From assembly GCA_017444045.1 (NCBI GenBank), contig JAFSXO010000015.1:1-12500 (forward strand): 12,500 nucleotides of DNA, written 5' to 3'. Below, one piece after another: positions 6,072-12,500 of the stretch. A program made the position numbers and the translations under genes. Under the pieces are notes generated by a model. It was not told the origin of the DNA. It worked only from the letters and a program-made list of their open reading frames with translations, and made no database searches. The DNA comes from a bacterium. Lineage in GTDB: Bacteria > Vulcanimicrobiota > Xenobia > Xenobiales > Xenobiaceae. Position 1 is the first letter of the stretch; every line of letters begins with the position of its first letter.

Positions 6072-8306
6072 CTAGGGCAGGAGTTGCTGTTCGTAAATGC
6101 TATACTGCGGAAGCGACAGCAGCGTGTCTCTGCGCATCTGCTCGTAGAGCTGTACCCGTCTGTCGTCTGTAGGCAGAATGGTGAACAGCATATCGTATAC
6201 CTCGTTTAAGCCCTTGATGCTCGTTATCTGGTGCGCTTCAGTCATCGACGGTATATCGGCTGCCGGATGGCTTCTTAAAACGCCGTCCAGGATGCCGACA
6301 GCGTCCTCCAGCTGGCTGTTGCGGTAGAGCATCCGCGCCAGATCGGTGTAAATCGTTAGGTCGTTGGTCTGGTCGATATCGAGGGCCTTTTGGTAAAAGG
6401 CTAGCGCTTCTCTGAAGCTTTTGTGCAGCTCTAAGGCTCTGGCTCTGAGAAGATTGCATGAATAGCTGCGGGGACTGTAGATATAGGCCAATTCTGAGTG
6501 CCGGTCTAGGGCCTGGGACCAATTTGGATCGCGCAGCATGTCGGAATGCGATATAAGCGTCCAGGCCAGCTGCCTGTGGGCTTCGTCGTTGCAGGGAACG
6601 CATTTTACCGAACGCTCTAAGCTATTTAAGGCCTGCAGGTGCATATTGGCTTTGGCGTAGCACTGCGCGGACTGCAGGTAAAACTCGCCGCTGCTGACAT
6701 ACAGGCAGGCGGCCAGCGCGGCCAGAGCTGTGAGCAGAAGCGGCAGCCTCCAAGCGGGGCGCAGCGCCTTAGAGCTGCCGGCTGACGCTAAGCCCATAGC
6801 GATCCCGAAGGCGATGGCGGTGTGCGTGAGGATGACCGGGCTTTTGAAATCCACATCCATCTGGGCGTGGATGATGATACCCACGCTGCCCAAAAGCAGG
6901 CCTAGGCGCCAGGATGTCTGTGCGCTGTCCTCGTTTTCCGCGCCTGACGAGCTTATCCATAGCGCATAAAGACCAGCGGCCAGGAGCAGCAGCGCTGCCG
7001 GTATGCCGAATTCAGACATGACGTCCAGCGTAAGGCAGTGCGAATAAGTAGAATACCAGCGCCAGTCCTGCTGATATTTGGGGTACCAGCGTTTAAAGGC
7101 TTCCGGCCCCAGGCCCAGCCAGGGGTGATCGGCGGCCATCTCCCAGGCGCAGCGGTAAAATTCCAGTCTGGCCAGCCTTGACGTGTCACCGTGCTGGGAA
7201 ATCTCGTGCAGGCGCTTAGAGGCTAGGCCGTCGGGGGATTTTGCCATACCCTTGAAAGCTGCCGTCATAGATGCGGCAATTATCGCTATGACCGCCAGAC
7301 GCAGCCAGAACTGCGGCTGCCGGCCCAAATGCGTTTTTTTGCCCAGCCAGACTAATGCTCCAATGGCGATAAGACCGCATCCCGCCGCTGCCAGGGTATA
7401 TCCCTTCCATAAAAATACAGCTGTGCCCAGCATGGCCGGTACCGACAGGGCGGCAACGCAGGCTATAGCGGCATTTCTGAGGCGGCTGAACTGCGGGCTC
7501 ATGCTCAGCGTCTGCAGAATGAGAAATACTGTAAGCGCCCAGGCGGTGCGGTTGAAGCTGAAGCCTATGGTTACCAGCGCTGCGCACAGCAAAAAAAGAT
7601 AGGCCAGAGAGGAATTAAGTCTGCTGCTGTTCCATTCTGAGGAGAAGCTTTTAATAATAAGCAGCGGCAGCGGCAGTATCAGCCAGGCGGCCATGGCGTT
7701 CTGGTTGATGAAGCAGCCCTTCATTACGCTGTCGGGAGAATCGGCAAAGGTGAAGCTATGCCACACGCCCAGCAGAGCCAGGAACACAGATATGGCTATA
7801 GTGCGGCTGTAAAAGTGCGTTACAGCCGATGCGTCCCAGGTGTGGGCCGCCATGCTGGCGGCAATAAAGCAGGCTGCCGCGGCCAATATGTTGCCCCAGT
7901 CGGCCACGGATGCATAAGAATATGGCTGCAGGCAGAGCGATGCTGCGCTTAGGCCCAAAAAGGCGAGCAGGCCCGCGAAAACTCTGCTGCCGCGCTGCGG
8001 CCAAGCGCTGGAGCCAGCCGTGATAGCGGCCAGGGCAATAAAGGCCAAGATGCGCAGCAGATTGGCGCTGTTCGGCAGTACGGCGGTGGCATCGCTTTGG
8101 CAGAGCCACATGAGCAGAGCGGAAGCCCCACCGAACTGAGCGCAGTACGCTTCTGGGCTTAAATGCAGATAATCCTTAGCGCAGTAGCCGAGCGAGGCCA
8201 GCGCGGGAAACAGCGCGATTAGGGTCAGAGCCATTAGCGCGAAGCCGCGGCATATTCCGCTTAGAGTCTGTTTCCAGCCGGGGAACGTGGGCATAATGTC
8301 GTTCAA
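6072..8306 (-). CDS. O-antigen ligase/polymerase-family membrane protein with C-terminal TPR-like tail
   Basis: This 744-residue protein has roughly 14-15 hydrophobic segments between residues 17 and 536, then a soluble tail. Family marks of the Wzy_C (O-antigen ligase/PglL-like) group are the NQNAMAAWLILPLPL segment near 201-215, R253 in FNRTAW, and a large outside loop (about 353-430) with HPWLGLGPEAF and YSHCLTLDVMSEFG, where H423 sits in the position of the conserved WaaL histidine. Members move lipid-linked glycans onto lipid A core, protein or a growing polymer at the outer face of the inner membrane; the substrate here cannot be told. Residues about 541-680 look like tetratricopeptide-type helical pairs (for example FREALAFYQKALDID). 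The start is TTG at 8306, supported by a ribosome site at 7 bases; ATG at 8294 (residue 5) is the alternative. It follows glgX by 10 bp. No other glycan gene is present in the window. Confidence 0.82.
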   Translation of the reverse strand: MNDIMPTFPGWKQTLSGICRGFALMALTLIALFPALASLGYCAKDYLHLSPEAYCAQFGGASALLMWLCQSDATAVLPNSANLLRILAFIALAAITAGSSAWPQRGSRVFAGLLAFLGLSAASLCLQPYSYASVADWGNILAAAACFIAASMAAHTWDASAVTHFYSRTIAISVFLALLGVWHSFTFADSPDSVMKGCFINQNAMAAWLILPLPLLIIKSFSSEWNSSRLNSSLAYLFLLCAALVTIGFSFNRTAWALTVFLILQTLSMSPQFSRLRNAAIACVAALSVPAMLGTAVFLWKGYTLAAAGCGLIAIGALVWLGKKTHLGRQPQFWLRLAVIAIIAASMTAAFKGMAKSPDGLASKRLHEISQHGDTSRLARLEFYRCAWEMAADHPWLGLGPEAFKRWYPKYQQDWRWYSTYSHCLTLDVMSEFGIPAALLLLAAGLYALWISSSGAENEDSAQTSWRLGLLLGSVGIIIHAQMDVDFKSPVILTHTAIAFGIAMGLASAGSSKALRPAWRLPLLLTALAALAACLYVSSGEFYLQSAQCYAKANMHLQALNSLERSVKCVPCNDEAHRQLAWTLISHSDMLRDPNWSQALDRHSELAYIYSPRSYSCNLLRARALELHKSFREALAFYQKALDIDQTNDLTIYTDLARMLYRNSQLEDAVGILDGVLRSHPAADIPSMTEAHQITSIKGLNEVYDMLFTILPTDDRRVQLYEQMRRDTLLSLPQYSIYEQQLLP

Positions 8307-8313
8307 CCCCGCA

Positions 8314-8318
8314 TCCTT
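8314..8318 (-). promoter_or_regulatory. Ribosome binding site fixing the TTG start of the ligase gene
   Basis: AAGGA on the minus strand overlaps the glgX TAA stop and ends 7 bases before TTG at 8306. The downstream ATG at 8294 has no site at proper spacing. The overlap suggests that translation of the two genes is coupled. Confidence 0.55.
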
Positions 8319-10491
8319 AAGCGCTTCTGGGGGCTTCCTGCAGCAGCATAGCCGTAAATGGAGCCATGGTCAGTTTTTTGTCGGCGGGCTTATCTGAAAA
8401 CTCAGCGCAGGCTGTGTCTATTATCAGACGCCACTCTGCCCAGCTTTTCGGCTTAGGCAGCGTAAACTCCAGAGGCTGATAGCTGTTGCTGAACAGCAGT
8501 AGGAAGGAGCTGTCGCGCTGGGGCATGCCATGGTCGTCTAACGATCCCTCCAGGTAGTCGCCAGCAATGTACATGCCCAGGCCTAAGCAGCGTCCGTTCC
8601 AGTCGTCGCCGTCCATCTCGCGGCCGTTTTCATTGTACCAGATAACGTCCTTGATGCCGGTATACTGCTCTTCGCCCTTGAAAAATGTTGACCGCATGAA
8701 GGCCGGATGCGAGCGGCGCAGCTCGATAAGGCGCCGGACGAACATAAAAAGCTGGGTTTGCTCTGCATCCCAGTCCCAGTGGAGATATGATATAGGCCCG
8801 TCCTGACAGTAGGCGTTGTTGTTGCCCTGCTGAGAGCGCCCGAATTCGTCGCCGGCGGTGATCATGGGCACGCCCTGGGAAAGCAGCAGTGTCGTGAGCA
8901 TATTGCGCTGCTGGCGCTGGCGCATTTGGCGTACCTGCGGATCGTCGCTGGGACCTTCGGCACCGCAGTTCCAATTTAGGTTGTTGTCGTTGCCGTCGCG
9001 GTTGCTCTCGCCGTTGTCCCAGTTCCGCTTTTTTTCGTAGGTCACTAAATCGGCCAAGGTGAAGCCATCGTGCGAGGTGATAAAGTTAATGCTGGATAAG
9101 GGCGAGCGCCCATAGAAAACGTCGCTGGAACCGCTGATTTTGCTAGCTAGCTGTCCTAGCAGGCATCCGTCTCCCCTCCAGAAGCGGCGCACGGTATCGC
9201 GCCAGCTGTCGTTCCACTCGCTCCAGCCGCTGGGGAAGTTGCCCAGCTGGTAGCCTCCGTAGCCGCAGTCCCAAGGCTCGGCGATCAGCTTGACGGTATT
9301 CAGCAGCGGATCCTGAGCGATAGCGTCTAGCAGGCTGCAGTGATGGTCGAAGTGGTGATCGGTTCCCGTGCGCGCCAGGGTGCTGGCCAGATCGAATCGG
9401 AAACCGTCGATATGCATATATTCTGTCCAGTAGCGCAGGCTGTCGGTGATGAGCTGCATGACCCTAAGCTGCCGGGTGTCCAGGCTGTTGCCGCATCCGG
9501 TGGTATTTATATAGCTGCCCGGATCGTTGTTTTCCATGCGATAATAGGTGTAGTTGTCCAGCCCTCTGAACGATAGAGTGGGGCCGGAATCCGCCTGCTC
9601 TGCCGTGTGATTGTACACGACGTCGAGTATAACCTCAATGCCGGCGCTGTGGAGGGAGCGCACCATGTCCTGGAATTCGCGCACGGGATTGTTGGTCGAG
9701 GCGTAGCGCGGATCGGGCGCGAAGAAGCCGATAGTGTTGTAGCCCCAGTAATTGCTCATGCCCATTTCGGTGAGGCGTGGCTCGCTCATGCTTAGATGCA
9801 CGGGCAGCAGCTCAACTGCGGTAATGCCCAGCTTTTTCAGGTAGGCTACAGATGCGCTATGGCCCAGGCCGGCATAGGTTCCGCGCAGTTTTTCGGGAAT
9901 ATCGGGCATTTCCTTGGTGAACCCTTTGACGTGCAGCTCATAAATGATGGTGCTGTGCAGGGGGGTGCGCGGGTGATCGTCATGGGGCCAGGGATAATTG
10001 GGGTCGATAACGATGGCCTTGGGCATGTGCCGGGCGCTGTCGGTATCGTCTCTTACTGGGCCGAGAGGCTGTACAGCGCGATACTCGCCGCTTCCCCCCG
10101 GAGAGGCGCTCTTGAAGCGCGGGGCGGGATTGGCGGTGCGGAATCCGTTTAGGGATTCGTGCCAAACGCATGGCCCCGTAACCATTTTGGCATAGGGGTC
10201 GAGCAGGAGCTTGCTCGGGTTGAAGTGATGGCCTTCCTGGGGATCGTAATTACCGTGGGCGCGAAAGCCGTAGCGCAGATTAGGACGGGCTTCGGGCAAA
10301 AAGCAGTGCCATATGCCGTGATCGTTCCAGCGCAGGTTTATGCGGCGCAATTCCTGGTCCTGCTCATTAAACAGGCACAGCTGTACCAGAGTGGCATATT
10401 CCGAATAAACGGCAAAATTGACACCCTTTCCCGTCCAAGTGGCTCCCAGAGGATAGGGGCGTCCCGGATAAATAGCCGTAGGTATCTGCAT
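8317..10491 (-). CDS. glgX: Glycogen debranching enzyme, GH13 GlgX/isoamylase type
   Basis: GlgX hydrolyses alpha-1,6 branch points of glycogen, usually after phosphorylase has shortened the outer chains. The 724-residue protein begins with a CBM48/isoamylase N-terminal domain (about 10-100; PYPLGATWTGKGVNFAVYS). The GH13 barrel follows, with all four conserved regions: DVVYNH at 290-295, GFRFD with nucleophile D367, AEPWD with acid/base E405, and SHD with D475. GMSNYWGYNTIGFFAPDPRY (about 244-263) is the typical GlgX/isoamylase YWGYN block, and GDEFGRSQQGNNNAYCQD (547-564) is also characteristic. A beta-rich C-terminal domain ends the protein. It has no signal peptide, which supports cytoplasmic glycogen breakdown over a secreted pullulanase. 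The ATG has only a weak GGAAAG ribosome site 8 bases upstream. A large hairpin with a T-tract sits directly before the gene. A trehalose-pathway TreX enzyme is a close alternative, but no treY or treZ is visible. Confidence 0.95.
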   Translation of the reverse strand: MQIPTAIYPGRPYPLGATWTGKGVNFAVYSEYATLVQLCLFNEQDQELRRINLRWNDHGIWHCFLPEARPNLRYGFRAHGNYDPQEGHHFNPSKLLLDPYAKMVTGPCVWHESLNGFRTANPAPRFKSASPGGSGEYRAVQPLGPVRDDTDSARHMPKAIVIDPNYPWPHDDHPRTPLHSTIIYELHVKGFTKEMPDIPEKLRGTYAGLGHSASVAYLKKLGITAVELLPVHLSMSEPRLTEMGMSNYWGYNTIGFFAPDPRYASTNNPVREFQDMVRSLHSAGIEVILDVVYNHTAEQADSGPTLSFRGLDNYTYYRMENNDPGSYINTTGCGNSLDTRQLRVMQLITDSLRYWTEYMHIDGFRFDLASTLARTGTDHHFDHHCSLLDAIAQDPLLNTVKLIAEPWDCGYGGYQLGNFPSGWSEWNDSWRDTVRRFWRGDGCLLGQLASKISGSSDVFYGRSPLSSINFITSHDGFTLADLVTYEKKRNWDNGESNRDGNDNNLNWNCGAEGPSDDPQVRQMRQRQQRNMLTTLLLSQGVPMITAGDEFGRSQQGNNNAYCQDGPISYLHWDWDAEQTQLFMFVRRLIELRRSHPAFMRSTFFKGEEQYTGIKDVIWYNENGREMDGDDWNGRCLGLGMYIAGDYLEGSLDDHGMPQRDSSFLLLFSNSYQPLEFTLPKPKSWAEWRLIIDTACAEFSDKPADKKLTMAPFTAMLLQEAPRSA

Positions 10492-10505
10492 AGTGCTAAC
10501 TTTCC

Positions 10506-10598
10506 AAAAAAGCCTCTCGAAAGATCATTGCTCAAAACAGCGCCACCAAAGCGGCTGACCGCTTTGGTGAACTGCGGGATGATCCCTTCGCGAGGCTT
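10506..10598 (-). terminator. Composite long hairpin with T-tract: terminator of the nucleotidase gene or attenuator of glgX
   Basis: Read on the minus strand, an outer arm at 10598-10579 pairs with 10528-10510 (AAGCCTC, CGAA and GATCAT blocks, with one mismatch and one small internal loop). It encloses a perfect 11-bp stem, CACCAAAGCGG/CCGCTTTGGTG, at 10544-10554 and 10559-10569 with a 4-base loop. The outer stem runs straight into six Ts (10511-10506), as in an intrinsic terminator. It begins 18 bases after the nucleotidase stop and ends only 14 bases before the glgX ATG. It therefore ends the upstream transcript, or acts as a switchable attenuator for glgX. The two-level stem is longer than an ordinary terminator. 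Confidence 0.72.
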
Positions 10599-10616
10599 GC
10601 TAAAAATATGTGGATA

Positions 10617-12176
10617 TTAGTGCTGTACAGTGCTAACGCGGCTGTCGGGAGTATCGGTCCAGGGGCTGCCGGCCTTGAAGGCGTCCATGAACATTTCCTG
10701 GCTGGAGCCGACAGTCTGCTTCAGAGAAGCTCCGTTAAAGCGGCTCTTGCGCATCATGGAAATAGTGGTGCCGACCGTGTACTCGCGGTCGGGATCAAAC
10801 TTGCTGCCGTCGGCCATGGTCACATCGGTAATGCGGTGGCCGCTTGGAAGCTCGGGATCGTAGGTGTAGGTAAAGCCTGCCGGGGTGGCGGGACCGCGGC
10901 CGCCGTCCTGTACGCGCTCTTCCATCTCTTCCAGCAGCAAGCTGCCCTTGACTCTCATAATGCAGGTGTCTTCTTCGGTGTGAGGGAAGGCGGAGAACAG
11001 CTGAGTATAGGTGACCTCGCCGGCGGGTACGTCGCCGCGCAGGTTGCGGGCGCTAACCAGGGCGATCTCGGCGCCCATCTCTTTGGTCTTGTCGAAAACT
11101 GAATCGGCGTGAATTTGGTTCAGCATGCTGGCACCGGTGTGAGAGAAGTGAAGGTCCTCTTCGGCTACGCCCATTACCTGATTGCCGATGTGGGATACGG
11201 ACTCGATGGAACGGGCGATAATGTCGGAAACCTCGGGATCGGGCTCCACAGAACTGTCTACGGTGATGAGGCGCGGCTCAGCTTTGACGATTTTACGGGA
11301 ATTGAGGTCGAAATCTAGATCGAGCTCACCAACGTACTGGCCTTTGGTGCCGCTCTGTACGATGAGGGTGTTGCCCTCGTAATGACCCTGCTCCAGAACA
11401 GTGTGGCTGTGTCCGCCCACGATAATGTCGAGCTCGGGGAACTGCTGGGCTAGTTTCTTGTCGTCTTCAAAGCCGATGTGGGATACAACCATCAGCAGGT
11501 CGCAGCCGGCTTCCTTTAGCTTGGGCAGGTATTCGGCTACAGCTTCGGCGGGCTCATGGAACTCCAGGCCTTCGAGCTTTTCGGAAGCGATGTAGCGGTG
11601 CATGTTCTGCACGTCGACGCCGATCATGCCGACCTTGACGCCGTTGATGTCTTTAATCATGTAAGGCTGGCCCAGCGTGGAACCATCGGCAGAATTGATG
11701 ATATTGGCGTTGAGCACCGGCGCGTTGGAGTCGGTGAGCATTTTCTGCAGAGCATCCTGGCCCCAGGCAAAATCGTGGTTGCCGGGCTCTATCGCATCGA
11801 AGCCGATGTTGCTCAGGGCTTCGGAGACCACACCGCCCTGAGTTAAATAGGCGACCATGCTGCCCTCGGCGATGTCGCCGGCGTTGAGGGTGAGGGTGGC
11901 GTTGGGCATTTCAGCGCGCTCGTTTTTGATGACCGTGGCAGCTTTGGCCAGTCCGCCGTTGTTGTCGGCGTCGGCTTCGACAGCGCCGTGGATATCGTTT
12001 ATGTGCAGGATGCGCAGGGAGCGCACATCGCTTTGAGATTCATCGCCGTTGTTCAGGGAAATCTGATCGCTGGGGACGCTTACTTCTTCCTGGACTTTCT
12101 GAGTCTGCGGAGCCGCTGTGGGGCGAACCGCCATGTTGCTGCTGATAGTCGCTGCTGAAAACTGCTGAATCTCCAT
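10617..12176 (-). CDS. 5'-nucleotidase-family metallophosphoesterase (UshA/CD73 type), no signal peptide seen
   Basis: The 519-residue protein has a calcineurin-like metallophosphoesterase domain and a 5'-nucleotidase C-terminal domain. Metal and active-site motifs are complete: D61 and H63 (NDIHG), D101 (AGD), N133-H134 (GNHDFAWG), H233 (VSHIG), and H256 and H258 (GGHSH). The C-terminal substrate-binding domain (about 335-490) includes NLRGDVPAGEVTYTQLFSAFPHTE, close to the family's NxGxxR...G..t...l...fPf pattern. Relatives cleave phosphate from nucleotides or UDP-sugars, mostly in the periplasm or at the cell surface. Here residues 1-50 are polar and Ala/Gln/Ser-rich with no hydrophobic core, so Sec export is not supported; an unusual export route or a cytoplasmic role is possible. 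The ATG has a GAAAGG ribosome site 7 bases upstream. It is set apart by hairpins on both sides and is likely a single-gene unit. Substrate is not predictable. Confidence 0.9.
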   Translation of the reverse strand: MEIQQFSAATISSNMAVRPTAAPQTQKVQEEVSVPSDQISLNNGDESQSDVRSLRILHINDIHGAVEADADNNGGLAKAATVIKNERAEMPNATLTLNAGDIAEGSMVAYLTQGGVVSEALSNIGFDAIEPGNHDFAWGQDALQKMLTDSNAPVLNANIINSADGSTLGQPYMIKDINGVKVGMIGVDVQNMHRYIASEKLEGLEFHEPAEAVAEYLPKLKEAGCDLLMVVSHIGFEDDKKLAQQFPELDIIVGGHSHTVLEQGHYEGNTLIVQSGTKGQYVGELDLDFDLNSRKIVKAEPRLITVDSSVEPDPEVSDIIARSIESVSHIGNQVMGVAEEDLHFSHTGASMLNQIHADSVFDKTKEMGAEIALVSARNLRGDVPAGEVTYTQLFSAFPHTEEDTCIMRVKGSLLLEEMEERVQDGGRGPATPAGFTYTYDPELPSGHRITDVTMADGSKFDPDREYTVGTTISMMRKSRFNGASLKQTVGSSQEMFMDAFKAGSPWTDTPDSRVSTVQH

Positions 12177-12289
12177 GATATTGCCTTTCGCTAATTAAAT
12201 TTCAATATTGCAAACTATTCTATCATTAATTCTCGAATAAAATATTATAAAAACGTTACAAGATGAGCGATTTTTGTATTTGTTTGCAG

Positions 12290-12317
12290 ATTATAGCGCG
12301 TAACCAGTTCCGCGCAA
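12290..12317 (-). promoter_or_regulatory. Putative promoter of the 5'-nucleotidase gene
   Basis: A perfect -10 TATAAT (12290-12295) lies 16 bases from a -35-like TTGCGC (12312-12317) on the minus strand. It would give a 5' leader of about 105 bases, very A+T-rich from about 12290 down to the gene. Another TATAAT lies near 12245 without a convincing -35. Confidence 0.45.
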
Positions 12318-12440
12318 GGCACATCTGAGCGAAGCAGTGCCGGGGCGGAAGCTGGCGCAGCGCGAATATGTTCGCGCAACACTAACTAAATGACATTGTA
12401 AAGTATGGCAGGGGGAGAAGTCGCGCCAGCGACAGAGGGA
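12304..12440 (+). other. GC-rich, hairpin-rich noncoding stretch; possible small structured RNA
   Basis: The 324 bases after the nucleotidase start hold no credible gene. Within them, 12177-12290 is A+T-rich leader DNA, and GC content rises sharply after about 12296. Three hairpins follow in a row. The first pairs 12304-12313 with 12345-12355 (one bulge), with an inner stem GGCAC/GTGCC at 12318-12322 and 12337-12341. The second is GCGCGAA/TTCGCGC at 12360-12377 with a TATG loop. The third is GTCGC/GCGAC at 12420-12433. A strong terminator then follows on the plus strand. That order fits a small RNA transcribed rightwards, but no clear plus-strand promoter is seen and I recognise no known RNA family (not a tRNA, 4.5S or 6S by motif). 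Confidence 0.22.
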
Positions 12441-12441
12441 C

Positions 12442-12470
12442 AAAAAGGCCCGCTCGGGGCGGGCCTTTTT
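12442..12470. terminator. Strong bidirectional intrinsic terminator
   Basis: A perfect 12-bp inverted repeat, AAAAAGGCCCGC (12442-12453) and GCGGGCCTTTTT (12459-12470), with a 5-base loop. The GC-rich stem has T-tracts on both strands, so it can stop transcripts from either side: any plus-strand RNA from 12304-12440, and any minus-strand transcript entering from beyond 12500. No gene is visible in the remaining 30 bases. Confidence 0.88.
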
Positions 12471-12500
12471 GCTAAGCAAAGCAGCTATTAAGGCGCTTTA

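Noticed and set aside
9142..9151. Perfect palindrome GCTAGCTAGC inside glgX
   Set aside because: It lies in coding sequence (Leu-Ala-Ser codons), is short, and has no copies noted nearby.
10608..11102. A 164-codon plus-strand open frame opposite the nucleotidase C-terminus
   Set aside because: It is antisense to a conserved domain, starts in the intergenic hairpin flank, and has no motif.
12291..12479. A 62-codon minus-strand open frame in the upstream gap
   Set aside because: It runs through the terminator and hairpins; the Arg/Cys/Ser-rich translation looks like read-through of noncoding GC-rich DNA.
12177..12500. tRNA, 6S or SRP RNA in the upstream gap
   Set aside because: No TTCGA-type T-arm, no SRP GGAAG/AGCAG core in the right setting, and no long 6S-like rod; only unassigned hairpins.

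Overview
The window carries seven genes, all on the minus strand, so they read from high to low coordinates. It suggests a strictly anaerobic bacterium: five of the genes build a heterodisulfide-reductase-type electron-bifurcating complex rich in iron-sulfur clusters. The O-antigen-ligase-family membrane protein is more usual in a diderm. Coding DNA is GC-rich, and three long A+T-rich stretches lie only near starts and gaps. I cannot name the lineage from sequence alone; sulfate reducers and fermentative gut anaerobes both carry such complexes.

Region 1 (1-5969) is an hdrC-hdrB-hdrA-flxCD-flxB operon. HdrC (TTG start) overlaps hdrB by 4 bp (GTG start). hdrA follows hdrB after 5 bp, the MvhD-like gene overlaps hdrA by up to 14 bp, and the last gene follows after 18 bp and runs off the window. 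The layout matches the FlxABCD-HdrABC family, an NADH dehydrogenase/heterodisulfide reductase in which HdrA is thought to bifurcate electrons from NADH (via FlxA and the MvhD-like [2Fe-2S] protein) to ferredoxin and to a disulfide at HdrB. Here the FlxD (MvhD-like) and FlxC (ferredoxin-like) parts are one 444-residue protein. The FlxB-like protein may itself continue into FlxA beyond position 1.

Region 2 (6072-10491) is a two-gene unit: glgX (GH13 glycogen/isoamylase-type debranching enzyme) and, 10 bp later, a polytopic O-antigen-ligase-family protein with a C-terminal TPR-like tail and a TTG start. No terminator is visible between this unit and the hdr operon, only a 102-bp gap with an A+T-rich putative promoter.

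Region 3 (10492-12500) holds a two-domain 5'-nucleotidase-family metallophosphoesterase without a visible signal peptide. It is separated from glgX by a long composite hairpin ending in a T-tract, which is either a terminator or an attenuator. Upstream lie a promoter candidate, a GC-rich hairpin-rich noncoding stretch (about 12304-12440) and a strong bidirectional terminator (12442-12470).
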